64,000 bases of DNA from Myxococcus sp046520405 (GCA_046520405.1 JBKGHI010000002.1:62001-126000), one strand, 5' to 3'. Numbered from the stretch's first letter, positions 43,597 through 57,300 are shown. The notes: generated by a model not told the origin, from the letters alone. Numbers and translations are program-made.

Positions 43597-45243
43597 TCAC
43601 GCGGATGCTTCGGCCCTCTGATTCACGGGGGCGGCGCTGATGGCGCCGGACTCCAGGCGGAGCAGGTGGTCCGCCGCGTCGAAGTAGCGGTCATCGTGAC
43701 TGATGACGACCACGGCCTTGCCCGCGGCCTTCAAGTCCGGCAGCAGCTCCCGGTAGAAGACCTCCTTGAACAAGGGGTCCTGGTCCGCGGCCCACTCGTC
43801 GAAGAGGTACACGGGGCGGTCCTCCAGATAGGCCGTCAGCAGCGCCAGCCGCTTGCGCTGGCCCGCCGACAGGTCCGTGGTGGAGAGGGCGCCGTGCTCA
43901 TCGATGCGGACCTTGCGCTCCAACTGGAGCTTCGCGAGGTACGCGCGGACCTTCTCCGCCCGTCCACCCACTGCCAGCCCCAGCAGTGAGTCGAACAGGT
44001 GGAAGTCGGAGAACACGGTCGCGAAGTGCTGGCGGTAGTGCTCCCGCGTCTCCTCCGTCACCGGCTGGCCGTTGACGTGGATGGCTCCGGCCTCCGGTGA
44101 ATAGAGCCCGGTGATGACCTTGGCCAGCGTCGTCTTTCCGCTGCCGTTGCCGCCGACGATGAAGAGGATTTCTCCGGGCCGCATCGTCAGGTCGATGGGG
44201 CCGAGCGTGAAGGGGCGGTCCTCGTTTTCACGGCGGTAGGCATGCGTGACGCCCACGAGGTCGATTCGGGACGGCATGACGGGCGGCGCCAGGGGCGCGG
44301 GCGCGGGTGGGCCGGACTCCGCGGGGACCAGCGACAGCGCTTCGATGTGGCGCAGCGCCACCGTCCCGGCGCCCATCATGGGCAGCAGCGTCATGGACGA
44401 GTCCAGCGGCTGCTGGAGGTAGAGGACGGCGAGCGTGTACCCCACCAGGGTGGTTGCCGGGACATGGGTGAAGCCCGGCAGCGCGAACAGCAGCAGCCCG
44501 ATGAAGAAGAAGAACAGGCTCATGCCCCAGCTCGTCGTGAGGGCATGAAGGGTGGAGACGCGCTGCTGGAGTTGCTTCAGCGTCTCGGCGGTGGGGAACA
44601 GCTCCTGGTCGAGGAAGGCCTTGCGCCGTCCTTCGTGAAGCTTCAGCTCCTTCAACCCCTGGGTGAGCGAACGCAAGTCGCGGAAGAAGCGGTCATTCGT
44701 CTGCCGAGAGTCCCGCAGCAGTCCCATGATGCGGCGCATGGGCAGCAGGTAGCTGACGACGCCCAGCACCGTGAAGACGAGCAGTGCCGCGAACACCATC
44801 CGCGACATGACGGCCAGGTACGTCATGCACCCCAGGATGATGCCGCCGTTGATGAGCAGCGGTGGAATGCACAGCAGGCCCTGCGTGACGGCTTGGACGT
44901 CATCGACGAGCGTCGCCAACAGGCGCGGGGTGCCCAGCTCCTCCAGCCGGCGCAGCGGTGTCGCGAGGATGCGCTGGCTGAGCTGATCTCGCAGCGCGAA
45001 CGTGGTGTTCGTCTGGAGCCGCGTCAGCAGCAGTTGAGAGCCGATGCGTGAGCCCAGCATCAGCACTCCCAGTGTGGCGAAGCCGAGGATGGTTCCCCGG
45101 TCCGCGAGGCCTCCGCCCTCAGCGAGAACGCCATTGATGTACGCGATGAGTCCGGCGCTCGCGGCACCCGTCATCAGTCCGAAACACACGGCCAGTGTCA
45201 CAAAACCACGAGACCTGCGTAGCAGCAGAATGAGCAGGTTCAC
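43597..45243 (-). CDS. cyclic-peptide-type ABC exporter (fused TMD-NBD)
   Basis: 548-aa half-transporter: six hydrophobic segments in residues 1-310, then an NBD with Walker A GGNGSGKTT near 368, signature LSAGQRKR near 458, Walker B PVYLFDEWAADQD near 480 and switch His in VVISHDDRYF. Order and sequence resemble the cyclic peptide transporters (PvdE/SyrD-like) that export non-ribosomal peptides and siderophores across the inner membrane. GTG 45243 is chosen: GAAGGAA lies 8 nt upstream and the resulting start (NLLILLLRRSRG) is the family start; ATG 45291 would add 16 residues without a ribosome site. First gene of the long minus-strand operon and divergent from NRPS2, so the export partner of this cluster. 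Confidence 0.94.
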   Translation of the reverse strand: MNLLILLLRRSRGFVTLAVCFGLMTGAASAGLIAYINGVLAEGGGLADRGTILGFATLGVLMLGSRIGSQLLLTRLQTNTTFALRDQLSQRILATPLRRLEELGTPRLLATLVDDVQAVTQGLLCIPPLLINGGIILGCMTYLAVMSRMVFAALLVFTVLGVVSYLLPMRRIMGLLRDSRQTNDRFFRDLRSLTQGLKELKLHEGRRKAFLDQELFPTAETLKQLQQRVSTLHALTTSWGMSLFFFFIGLLLFALPGFTHVPATTLVGYTLAVLYLQQPLDSSMTLLPMMGAGTVALRHIEALSLVPAESGPPAPAPLAPPVMPSRIDLVGVTHAYRRENEDRPFTLGPIDLTMRPGEILFIVGGNGSGKTTLAKVITGLYSPEAGAIHVNGQPVTEETREHYRQHFATVFSDFHLFDSLLGLAVGGRAEKVRAYLAKLQLERKVRIDEHGALSTTDLSAGQRKRLALLTAYLEDRPVYLFDEWAADQDPLFKEVFYRELLPDLKAAGKAVVVISHDDRYFDAADHLLRLESGAISAAPVNQRAEASA

Positions 45244-45365
45244 GCCGGGAGTTCCTTCCGAGTGGATGAGAACCGGAATGTGGGCGCTCATAGCTTATGC
45301 TGCGTCTCACTCTCCAGCGAAGGTCTCCCGGCCTTTTCGCAGATTCGCACCCTGGACCCCTCACC

Positions 45366-48300
45366 ATGCGATCTCCACCGGCAGTGACACTCCTGGAGTT
45401 GCTTGAAACACGGACCCGGTCTCACGGTGCGCGGCCGCTCTACACCTTCCTGGAGGATGGCGGTGACGACGCGGTCTTGAGTTACGCCGGGTTGGACGTG
45501 CAGGCCCGACGCATCGGCGCCGCGCTCCAGGCCCTGGCGGGAGCGGGCGAGCGGGCCGTCCTCCTGTATCCACCGGGCCTGGAATACGTCGCCGGTTTCT
45601 TCGGGTGTTTGTACGCCGGACTCATCGCCGTCCCGGCCTATCCACCAGACCCGATGCGGTTGGACCGGACGTTGCCTCGGCTGCGCGCCATCATCCGCGA
45701 TGCACGCGCGAGCGTCGTGCTCACCACGTCCTTCATCCAGGAGATGGGGGAGGGGCTCTTCGAAGGTGCCCCCGAACTCGCCGCGCTCCGCTGGGTGGCG
45801 ACGGACGCGCTCCCAGAAGGATTGGAGGCCGACTGGCGGCGTCCGGCGCCCACCTGGGACACGCTGGCCTTTCTCCAATACACGTCCGGTTCCACGGGCG
45901 ACCCGAAGGGCGTGCAGCTCAGCCACGGCAACCTGCTGCACAACCTGGGGTTGATCTCCCACGCGTTCCAGGTCCGGCAGGACAGCGTGGGCGTCATCTG
46001 GCTACCGCCGTACCACGACATGGGGCTGATTGGCGGCATCCTCCAGCCGCTCTACGCGGGCTTCCCCGTGGCGCTGATGTCGCCGCTCGCGTTCCTCCGC
46101 CGCCCGCGTTTCTGGTTGGAGTCGCTGTCCCGTTTCGGCGGCACCATCAGCGGTGGTCCGTGCTTCGCCTTTGACTTGTGCGTGAGGAAGGTGCCTGCCG
46201 CGGAGCGCGAAGGGCTGGACCTGCGCCGTTGGGAGTTGGCGTTCTGCGGCGCGGAGCCCATCCGTCCGGAGGTCATGACGCGCTTCTCGGAAGCGTTCGC
46301 GCCGGTGGGCTTCCAGCGGGAGGCCCTGTACCCCTGCTATGGACTGGCGGAGGGCACGCTGATCGCCTCGGGCGGCCGCAAGGGGGAGGGTGTCCTCACG
46401 CGCACCTGGGATGCACAGGCGCTGGAGCGCAATGAAGCGCTGGCGGTGGAGGACGGCCCCGACGCGCGCCCGCTCGTGGGGTGCGGTCAGACGCTGCCGG
46501 AGCAGACGCTGCTCGTGGTGGATCCGGAGACCCGGCAGGCATGCCCGCCGGAGCGGGTGGGGGAGATCTGGGTGTCCGGGCCCAGCGTGGCCCAGGGCTA
46601 CTGGGAGCGGCCCGAGGAGAGTGAGGCGGCATTCGGCGCGCGGCTGGCGGACGCTGGCGATGGGCCCCGGTTCCTTCGGACCGGCGACCTGGGCCTCTTG
46701 AAGGACGGCGAGCTCTTCGTCGTCGGACGCCGCAAGGACCTCATCATCCTGCGTGGCCGCAACCTGCATCCGCAGGACCTGGAGCTGACACTGGAGCGCA
46801 GCCACCCGGCGCTGCGGCCCGGCTGTGGCGCGGCGTTCTCCATCGACGTGGGCGGCGAGGAGCGGCTCGCCGTGATGTACGAGGTGGACTCGCGCAAGCC
46901 GTGGACACCCGAGGACGTGGTGGGCGCGCTCCGGCGTGGCCTGTCCGAGACGCACGAGGTCCAGCTCCACACGCTGGTGCTCATCGAGCCGGGCGCGTTG
47001 CCGAAGACGTCCAGCGGGAAGATTCAGCGGCGCGCCTGCCGGGCGGAGCTGCTGACGGGGACGCATCGGGCGCTGATGACGTGGAGCGAGGCGGATGCGG
47101 AGGCGCCTCAAGCCGAGAATCAAGCTCCAGCCTTGGTTGCCTCCGAGCTGCTGACCGCGGAGGAACTGGAAACGTGGTTGGTGGAGCGGATCGCCGCGCG
47201 GCTTCGGGTGCGTCCGGAGTCACTGGCGAAGGACGTGCCCATCACGTCGTTCGGGTTGGATTCACTCGGGGCCGTCGAGCTGGCGAACGACGTCGAGTCC
47301 CTGGGCGCCGTCCTCCGCATGGAGGCCTTGCTCCAAGGGCCCACGGTGGGGGAGCTCGCTCGGGCCGTGGTCGCGGCGCGCGGGAAGAACTCTGGCGCCG
47401 AGCTGACGCGGGGGGAAGAAGGCGCGCCCGCGCCGCTGTCGTCCGCGCAGCAGCGGCTGTGGCTCTTCGAGCAGCTCGCGCGAGGCAGCGCCGCGTACCA
47501 CCTGCCCGCGACGGTCCGGCTCACTGGAGCGCTGGACGAGGCGGCGCTGGAGCGCGCCTTCGCGGCCATCCTCCAGCGGCATGAGGCCCTTCGGGCGACG
47601 TTCCGCGAGGAGGATGGGACGCCCTGGCAGGTGAGCGCGCCTGTCGGTGCCTCAGTGGTTCGGAAGGTGGACCTCCGAGATGCACCGCGAGAGACGCGAG
47701 AGGCGGCCGCGTTCCGGCTGGCCAAGGAAGAAGCACAGGCCCCGTTCGACCTCGTCCACGGGCCGCTGCTCCGAGCCACGCTGATTCAACTGGATGCCCA
47801 CGAGCATTGGCTCGTCGTGGTGATGCACCACATCGCCTCGGATGGTGCTTCGTTCGCCATCCTGGCGAGGGAGTTGAGCGCGCTGTACGCGGGCGACGCT
47901 TCGCTGCCGCCGCTGACCCTTCAGTATCCCGACTTCGCGCGCTGGCGCCGTGAGGTCGAGACAGCGGGGGCCCTGGCCGCGCCCCTGGACTGGTGGAAGG
48001 AACACCTGTCGGGCGTTCCCGCCGCGCTGGAACTCCCGACGGACCGGCCTCGTCCACCCATGCCGTCCTATCGGGGTGGCCGTGTGGCGGTTCAGCTTTC
48101 GGAGGCGCTCACGGCTCGGCTGGAGGCGCTTGGCCGGAGTGAAGGCGCCACGTTGTTCATGACGCTGCTGGCGGCCTTCGAGGTGCTGCTCGCGCGTCAC
48201 TCCGGTCAGGCCGACTTCTGCGTGGGGACCGCCGTCAACGGGCGTGAGCGGATGGGGCTCGAGGGGTTGATCGGGTGCTTCCTCGACCTCGTTGTGCTGC

Positions 48301-51300
48301 GCGCTTCCGTTGCTGGTACGTCGCGTTTCCGGGAGCAGTTGGGGAAGACGCGGGACGGCGTGTTGGAGGCGTTCGCCCACCGAGGCGTTCCCTTCGAGCG
48401 GCTGGTCGAGGCCGTTCAGCCCACGCGGGACCCTTCGCGCGCGCCGCTGTTCCAGGTGCTGTTCGTGCTCCAGCCGGAGCCCGGTGCTGGACTGTCGCTG
48501 CCCGGGTTGGAGGCGCGGCGCGTCGAGGTGGACCCGGGCGCCACGCCGTACGACCTGACACTGTCGCTGGCTCGGAGCGCGGAAGGGCTGGGCGGGTGGC
48601 TCGAGTACGCCTCGGACCTGTTCGACGCGGACACCGCCTCGCGGCTGGTCGCGCGGTGGGGGGGGCTCCTGGAGGCCATCGCCGCGGACCCGGAGCAGCG
48701 CGTCGCCGCGCTTCCGCTCCTGCCGGAGGCCGAGCGGCGGCAGGTGCTGACTGAATGGAATGACACGCGGACGGACGTGCCGGAGGCGTGCCTCCATGCG
48801 CTCATCGAGGCCCAGGTGCGGCGCACGCCAGACACCGTGGCTGTGACGTGTGGTGGCGAAGCCCTGACGTACCGCGAGCTGGACCAACGGGCCAACGCGG
48901 TGGCGTGGCGGCTGCGCGAGCAGGGCGTCGGGCCGGAGTGTGTCGTGGGGCTCTTCGCGGACCGCTCCGTGGACCTGGCCGTGGGCCTGTTGGGCATCCT
49001 CAAGGCGGGCGGTGCGTACCTGCCGCTGGACCCGTCCTATCCCGAGGCCCGCCTCGCGCTGATGCTGGAGGATTCCGGTGCCTCGGTGGTGCTCGCGCAC
49101 CGGCACCTGGCGGGAGCCCTTCCATGCGATGGGCGGACGGTCGTGACGTTGGAGGGGCCGGAGCTGGCGGAGGCCGCGCCTCCGGTCACCGTGGCGCCGG
49201 GGAATCTCGCCTACGTCCTCTACACCTCGGGCTCTACCGGCAAGCCCAAGGGCGTGCTGATTCCGCACCGCAACGTGGCCAACTTCTTCACGGGCATGGA
49301 CGCGCGTGTGGGCGTGACGCCGGGGACGTGGCTCGCGGTGACGAGCGTCTCCTTCGACATCTCCGTGCTGGAGTTGCTCTGGACGCTGGCGCGCGGCTTC
49401 AAGGTCGTCGTGCAGGGCGAGCAAGGGGCCTTGGCCGCCACGCCGCGCCGTGTGGCCCGGCCGCGCCGCAATTCGCTGGGGTTCAGCCTCTTCTACTTCG
49501 CGGCGGACGAAGGGGCTCCGGGCGCGGAGCGCTACCGGCTGCTGCTGGAAGGTGCGCGCTTCGCGGACCGCCATGGCTTCCAGGCGGTGTGGACGCCGGA
49601 GCGGCACCTTCACGCCTTTGGGGGGCTCTATCCCAACCCATCGGTGACCAGCGCGGCCATTGCCGCCATCACCGAACGCGTGGCCATCCGCGCCGGCAGC
49701 GTCGTCCTGCCGCTGCACCACCCCGTGCGCGTGGCCGAGGAGTGGTCGCTCGTCGACAACCTGTCGAAGGGGCGGGTGGGCATCTCCGTGGCGCCGGGCT
49801 GGCACGCGAACGACTTCGTCCTCGCGCCGGAGCGGTACGAGGAGCGCCGCGAGCTGGCGCGCAAGGACTTGGACACCGTCCGGCGGCTGTGGCGCGGTGA
49901 GGCGCTCCGCTTCCCGAATGGCACGGGGACGCCCCTCGAGGTCCGCCTGCGCCCGAGCCCCGTGCAGCGCGAGCTTCCCGTGTGGCTCACCGCCGCTGGT
50001 AATCCGGACACCTTCCGTGAGGCGGGGCGGCTTGGCGCAGGTGTCCTCACGCACTTGCTGGGACAGCGGTGGGAGGAGCTGGAAGAGCGCATCGCGCTCT
50101 ACCGTGAGGCCTGGCGCGAGGCGGGGCATGAGGGCGAGGGCCACGTGACGCTGATGCTCCACACGTTCGTGGGGCATGACGTGGAGCGGGTGCGAGAGAC
50201 GGTGGAAGGACCGCTGCGGCGCTACTTGAGCAACTCCGCGGACCTGATGCGTGGGCTGGGGCGGACGCTGGGCGTGGACCTGGACCCCGCGTCCGTCCGT
50301 CCGGAGGACCTGGACGCGCTGGTGGGGCGAGCCTTCGGACGCTTCTTCGAAGGCGCAGGGCTCTTCGGGACGCCGCGCACCTGCCGTGAGCAGGTGGCCC
50401 GCATCGAGGCGCTGGGCGTGGACGAGGTCGCATGCCTTGTCGACTTCGGCGTGGACACGGATGAAGTGCTCGCCAGCTTGCCGGCGCTGGATGCCGTGCG
50501 GCAGCGCTGCGAGCGGGACTTCCGCCTTCAGTCGCAGGGCGAGGGCACCGTGCCCGCGCAGCTTCGCCGGCACGGTGTGACGCACCTGCAATGCACACCC
50601 TCCCTGGCACAGGCGCTGCTCCTGGAGCCCGGCGCGGCGGGAGCGCTGGCGGGGCTGGAGCGGTTGCTCGTCGGCGGCGAGGCGCTGTCCGAGGAACTGG
50701 CGGCCCGGCTGCGGAGCACCGTGGGCGGGGCGTTGCTCAACATGTACGGCCCCACGGAGACCACCATCTGGTCCTCCTCGCACGTCGTGGCGGGGGCGGT
50801 GGGGCCGGTGCCCATCGGGACGCCGATCGCCAATACGTCGCTGTACGTGCTGGACGCGGAGCTGCGTCCCGTGCCCGTGGGCGTGCCCGGCGAGCTCTAC
50901 ATTGGTGGCGCGGGCGTCGCTCGGGGCTACCACGCGCGGCCGGAATTGACGGCGGAGCGTTTCCTGCCGGACCCCGTGGCTTCGCAGGCCGGTGCCCGCA
51001 TGTACCGCACGGGGGACCGGGCGCGCTGGCGGGCGGATGGGGCGGTGGAGTTCCTGGGCCGCGTGGACCATCAGCTCAAGGTCCGTGGCTTTCGCGTGGA
51101 GCCCGGCGAGATTGAGTCCGTGCTGGCCCGTCACCCAGACGTGGCGCAGGCCATGGTGGTTGCGCGGGAGGACGTGCCGGGGAGTGCCCGGCTGGTGGCG
51201 TACCTGGTGCCGCGTCCGGAGACGGCGCTCTCGGTGGAGGCGCTGCTGGCTTTCTCCCGGCGCTCCCTGCCGGAGCACATGGTGCCCTCGGCGTTGGTGC

Positions 51301-54300
51301 CGCTGGATGCGCTCCCGCTGACGCCCAACGGGAAGGTGGACCGGAAGGCGTTGCCCGCGCCGGAGGGTATCCGGGACGCGGCTCGGGAGTACGTGGCACC
51401 TCGGACGGAGACCGAGCGCCGGTTGGCGGAGCTGTGGGCCTCGCTCCTGGGCGTGGCGCGGGTGGGGGCCGAGGATGACTTCTTCGCCTTGGGCGGCCAC
51501 TCGCTGCTGGCCACGCGCGCCGCGTCGCGGATTCGTGAGGCGTTCGGGGTGGACCTGCCCCTGCGCGAGTTCTTCGAGGCGGCCTCGCCCGCGGCGTTGG
51601 GGGCGCGAATCGACGCACGTCTCCTGCGTGCATCGGGCGTTCCCGCGTTGGTGGCTCGCTCCCATGACGGCGCGTTGCCGCTGTCCTTCGCGCAGCAGCG
51701 CCTCTGGTTCCTGGAGCAGCTCGAACCGGGGGGCGCCGCGTACAACGATGCGGTGGCCGTCCGTGTCGAGGGCAAGCTCGACGTGCCGCTGCTGGAACGC
51801 TGCCTGCGGGAAGTGGTCCGGCGTCATGACGTGCTCCGCGCCACCTTCCACGATGAGGACGGGCGGGCTTCCTGGCGCATCCACCCGGAGCCTCGGCTCA
51901 CCGTCACCCGGGTGGACCTGACGGCGCTGACGGGGCCCGCGCAGGCGGAGGCGCTGTCCCGGCGGTTGGAAGCGGAGGCATTGCGGGCCTTCGACCTGGG
52001 CTCGGGGCCGCCGCTTCGGGCCACGCTGGTTCAGGTGGGTGCGCGTGAGCATGTGCTCCTGCTCGTGCTGCATCACCTGGTGACGGACGGCGCGTCCATG
52101 GGCGTCTTGGTGCGCGAGGTGGCCGCGCTCTACCGGGCCTTCTCCCAGGGGCAGGGCTCGCCGCTGATGGCGTTGCCGCTCCAATACGTGGATTACGCCG
52201 CGTGGCAGCGCGACTGGCTGCGCGGAGCGGCCTTGGAGGCACAGCTCGCCTACTGGCGTGCGCGGCTGGAAGGGGCGCCTCGTGCGCTGGAGTTGCCCAC
52301 GGACCGTCCCCGTCCCGCCGTGCGCAGCAGCCGTGGCGCGAATCGGAGCGTGCTCCTGGGCGCGGAGCTGACGCGCGCGCTGAAGACGCTGGCCCAGCGA
52401 GAGGGTGCCACCCCCTTCATGGTGTTGCTGGCGGGCTTTTCCGCGCTGCTGTCCCGTCATGGCGGGCAGGACGACCTGTGCGTGGGCACGCCCGTGGCGG
52501 GCCGCGACCGGACCGAGCTGGAAGGGCTCATCGGCTGCTTCGTCAACACGCTGGTGCTCCGTGTGTCGTTGGCGGGAGCACCTTCCTTCCGTGAGTTGAT
52601 TGGCCGTGCCCGGGAGACCGTGCTGGGCGCCTTCGCACACCAGGACGCGCCCTTCGAGGAGTTGGTGAAGGCGCTCCAGCCCGAGCGTGACCTGGGCCGC
52701 GGCCCGCTCTTCCAGGCCATGCTCGTGATGCAGGAGGACCCGCTACCGGAGCTGGCGGTTCCCGGGCTCCGGCTGAGCGTCCAGCCGCAGCCAGGCCACA
52801 CGGCGAAGTTCGACCTGCGGCTCATCATCACGGACACGCCCGAGGGCTTCTCCGCGAACCTGGAGCTGAGCACCGACCTGTTCGAGCCCGACACCGCGGC
52901 GCGCCTGCTGGAGCACCTGCGTGTGCTGCTGGCGGCGGGCGTGCGTGAGCCGGAGCAGAGGGTGGCCGACTTGCCGCTGATGTCTCCGGCGGAGCGGCAC
53001 CAGGTCCTCGTGGCATGGAACGACACGCTCCGCCCGCGTCCGGAGGCGAGCGTCCTGCACCGCCTCATTGAAGCGCAGGTGGACCGCACTCCGGACGCGG
53101 TGGCGTTGAGCTTCGAGGGTGAGACGCTCACGTATCGGGCGCTGGACCGGCGCGCGAATCAGCTCGCGCGTTACCTGCGGGCCCGAGGGGTGGGGCCGGA
53201 GACACGGGTCGCCCTGTCCACGGAGCGCTCGCTGGAGATGGTGGTGGGGCTGCTCGGTGTGCTCAAGGCCGGGGGCGCCTATGTGCCGCTCGACCCGGAG
53301 TATCCGCGTGAGCGGCTGGAGTACATGCTCGCGGATGCCGCGGCGCCGGTGCTGCTCACGCAGGCTCGGCTGTCCGAGCGGTTGCCGCACGGCGGCGCGG
53401 CCGTGGTGTGCCTGGATTCGGAGTGGGACGCGGTGGCGCGCGAGCGCGACGCGCGGCTCGACGTGGCGGTGGAGGGGAGCGGGCTGGCGTACGTCATCTA
53501 CACCTCGGGCTCGACGGGACGGCCCAAGGGCGCGATGAACACGCACGCCGCCATCTGCAACCGGCTGCTCTGGATGCAGGAGGCCCATGGGCTCGACGCG
53601 AGTGACCGCGTCCTCCAGAAGACGCCCTTCAGCTTCGATGTCTCCGTGTGGGAGTTCTTCTGGCCCCTGCTGACGGGGGCCCGGCTGGTGATGGCGCGGC
53701 CCGGAGGCCACCGGGAGCCCGCATACCTGACGGACGTCATCGCCCGCGAGGGCATCACCACGCTGCACTTCGTTCCGTCCATGCTCCGGCCCTTCCTGGA
53801 GGAGCCAGGACTGGATGTGTCCTGCGCCAGCCTGCGGCGGGTGTTCTGCAGCGGTGAAGCCTTGCCCGCTGAGCTGCGGGACCGTGTCTTCTCGCGCCTG
53901 GGCGCTGCGCTCCACAACCTCTACGGCCCGACAGAGGCCGCGGTGGACGTGACGGCGTGGGCCTGCGCGCGAGAGGACCGCGGGCCCGTGGTGCCCATCG
54001 GGCGCCCCATCGCCAATACGCGGATGTACGTGCTGGATGAGCGGCTGCGTCCTGTGCCGGTGGGCGTGCCGGGAGAGCTGTACATCGGCGGAATGCCGCT
54101 GGCGCGCGGCTACTGGCAGCGGCCGGACCTGAGCGCGGAGCGTTTCCTCCCGGATGGCTTCTCGGCCATGCCGGGGGCTCGGATGTACCGGACGGGCGAC
54201 CAGGCCCGCTTCCTGGCGGATGGGGCCCTCGAATACCTGGGCCGCCTGGACCACCAGGTGAAGGTGCGCGGCTTCCGTATCGAGCTGGGCGAGATTGAAG

Positions 54301-57300
54301 CGGTGCTGGCGCTGCATCCCGGTGTGCGGGCGGCGGCGGTGACGGTACGGGAGGACATCCCGGGGGACCGGCGCCTCGTGGCGTATGTCGTCGCTCCTTC
54401 CGAAGGAGTGATCTCGGAGCTACGCGGGTTCCTCGGGGAGCGCCTTCCGGAGCACATGGTGCCGTCAGCCTTCGTCTCACTGGAGGCGCTCCCGCTGTCG
54501 CCCAGCGGGAAGCTCGACCGACGTGCGTTGCCCGCAGCAGTGCGGGCTCAGTCCGAGGATGGCGCGGGATTCGTGCCGCCTCGCAACGCACAGGAGCGGC
54601 AGCTCGCGCGCATCTGGGCGGGCGTGCTGGGAGTCGAGCGGGTTGGCGTCGAGGACCGCTTCTTCGAGCTGGGCGGAGACTCCATCCTCGCGCTCCAGGT
54701 GATTGCTCGGGCGCGGCAGGTGGGTATCCACCTCACGGCGCGTCAGCTCTTCCAGCACCCGACGGTGGCGGCACTGGCGCAGGTGGCGGGCGACGTCCGT
54801 CGGCTCGCGGAACAAGGCCCGGTGGTGGGGCCCGTTCCGTTGACGCCCATCCAGCGGTGGTTCGTCGAGCGCGAGCTGCCCGAGCCGCACCACTTCAACC
54901 AGGCGCTGATGCTGGAGACACGGGGGCCCCTGAATGCGGAGGCGCTGGCGCGCGCGCTGAAAGCGCTGGTGGACCACCATGACGCGCTCCGGCTGCGGCT
55001 GTCTCGGGGGGAGGCCGGGTGGGCGCAGTCGTGCGCGGAGCCGGGGCGCGAGGTGTCGCTGCGCCGCGTGGACCTGTCCGGGCAGGACACGTCGGAACAG
55101 GCCGAGACGATGGCGCGAATCGCCACCGAGGCACAGGCAGGACTGGACCTGGAATCGGGCTGTCTCCTGCGCGCGGTGGTGTTCGACCGGGGAGCGGAGC
55201 GAACGGGCCGGTTGTTGCTGGTCATCCACCACCTGGCGGTGGATGGGGTCTCCTGGCGTGTGTTGCTGGAGGACCTGGAGACCGCGCTGCGCCAGCTTGC
55301 CCAGGGCGAGCCCGTGGCGCTTCCAGCGAAGACGACGTCCTTTCAGGGATGGGCGCGGCGGCTGGAGGCGCATGCGGCCTCGGATGCGGTCGTCGAGGAG
55401 CGGGCCTACTGGCGTGAAGCCGTGAGCGGGGCCGTGTCCCCGCTTCCTCGCGACCTTCCGGAGGGGGTGAACACCCAGGGTTCGGAGCGTGTCGTCAAGG
55501 TGGTGCTGGATGCCGAGGTGACGCGTTCGCTGCTTCGTGCGTCGACGGCCGCACCGGAGGACGTGCTCCTCGCGGGCGTGGCGAGGACGCTGTCCCGCTG
55601 GACCGGGCAGCGTCTGCTGCGCATCGACCTGGAGGCCCACGGCCGCGATGACCTGTTCGAGGACGTGGACCTTTCCCGCACGGTGGGTTGGTTCACTTCG
55701 CTGTTCCCCGTGCGGCTGGAGCTTCCTGGGGAGACCACGTCCGCGTCCGTGCTGGCCTCGGTCCGCGCCGCACGTGAGCAGCGCCAGGGGAGGGGGCTCG
55801 GGTACGGACTGCTGCGCTACCTCCTTCGCGAGGACGATGTCTCGGTGGCGGGTGGGACAGGCGCCGCGTCCTCCGAGGTACTGTTCAACTACCTGGGGCA
55901 GCTCGACTCTGGCGCGAGAGATTCGGCGCTGTTCTCGCTGGCGGCCGAGCCCAGCGGGGCCTCGCAGGGGACGCGCGGGCTTCGGAGTCACGTGCTGGAG
56001 GTGGTGGCTCGTGTTGTCGGCGGACGCCTGGAGCTGGCATGGCATTACAGCGAGGCGCTGCATGCTCGCGAGCGCATCGAGTCCCTGGCACGCGGCTGCC
56101 TGGAGACGCTGACGGAACTCTCGGGTGCGGCGGAGGAGCGGTATCCGCTGTCGCCACTCCAGCACGGGTTGTTGTTCCAGGTGTTGCTGGAGCCCGGGAC
56201 GGATGCGTACTTCGAGCAGCGAAGCTGGACGCTCGCCGGTCCGTTGAACCCGGAAGCGCTGCGGCGTGCATGGGCGTCGGTGTCCGAACGGCACGCCACG
56301 CTGCGGACCTCCTTCCAGTGGGAGGGCCTGGAATCACCCGTCCAGGTCGTGCACGCGCGGGGCGCTCCCGTCTGGCGTGAGCTGGATTGGCGTGGGCTCT
56401 CCTCGGAGGCTCGGTCCCAGGCACTGGACGCCTTCCTGGGTGAGGACCGGGCACAAGGCTTCGACTTGTCACGCGCGCCATTGATGCGTCTGGCGCTGAT
56501 TCGCCTGGAGGACGAGGCCTGGCGTTTCGTCTGGAGCTTCCACCACCTGCTGCTCGATGGATGGAGCCTCGCGCGTGTTCTCGGCGAGGTGCTCGATGCC
56601 TATTCGGCGATTGCCGGTGGACACACGTGGCGCCCGCCCGCCGCGATGGATTTCCGTGCCTATGTGGAGTGGTTGGCTCGCCGTCGGCCGGAGCAAGACG
56701 AAGCCTTCTGGCGGGAGCAGCTCACGGGCATCGAGGCTCCGACGCCGTTGCCCGTGGAGGGCGGCGGTGCGGACAGGAATGATACGGGTGAGTGCGCCCT
56801 GGAGCTGGGCGATGCGGATACGGCGGCGCTCCAGGACTTCGCTCGTCGTCATGGGGTGACGCAGAGCACCCTGGTCCACGGAGCGTGGGCGCTCCTGTTG
56901 TCCCGCTATGGGGGCGGAGCGGACGTCGTGTTCGGAACGACGCTCGCGGGCCGCCCGCCGGAGCTGCCGGGCATCGAGGAAGCGGTGGGGTTGTTCATCC
57001 ACTCCCTCCCGGTGCGCGCGCGTGTCCGGCACGGCGCTGGGCTGGTGGCCTGGCTGCGCGAGCTTCAGTCCGTGCTGGTCGAGCTGGGCCAGCGCGAGCA
57101 CGTCCCGCTCACGCGGCTCCAGGGCTGGAGCGACATCCCCCGAGGCACGCCGCTCTTCGAGAGCCTCCTGGTCTTCGAGAACTACCCGGTGGACGCGGCG
57201 CTCGCGCGTGGCGCGGCCGGGCTGGCGCTGCGGGACTTCACGGCCTTTGAGCGGACGCATTATCCGCTGACCGCAGTGGCGGTGCCGGGGCGCTCGTTGC

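Noticed and set aside
47652..52640. A 1,662-codon open frame antisense to NRPS2
   Set aside because: It lies opposite strongly conserved NRPS domains, is His/Gln/Arg-rich with no domain motifs, and is a usual by-product of high-GC third-position bias.
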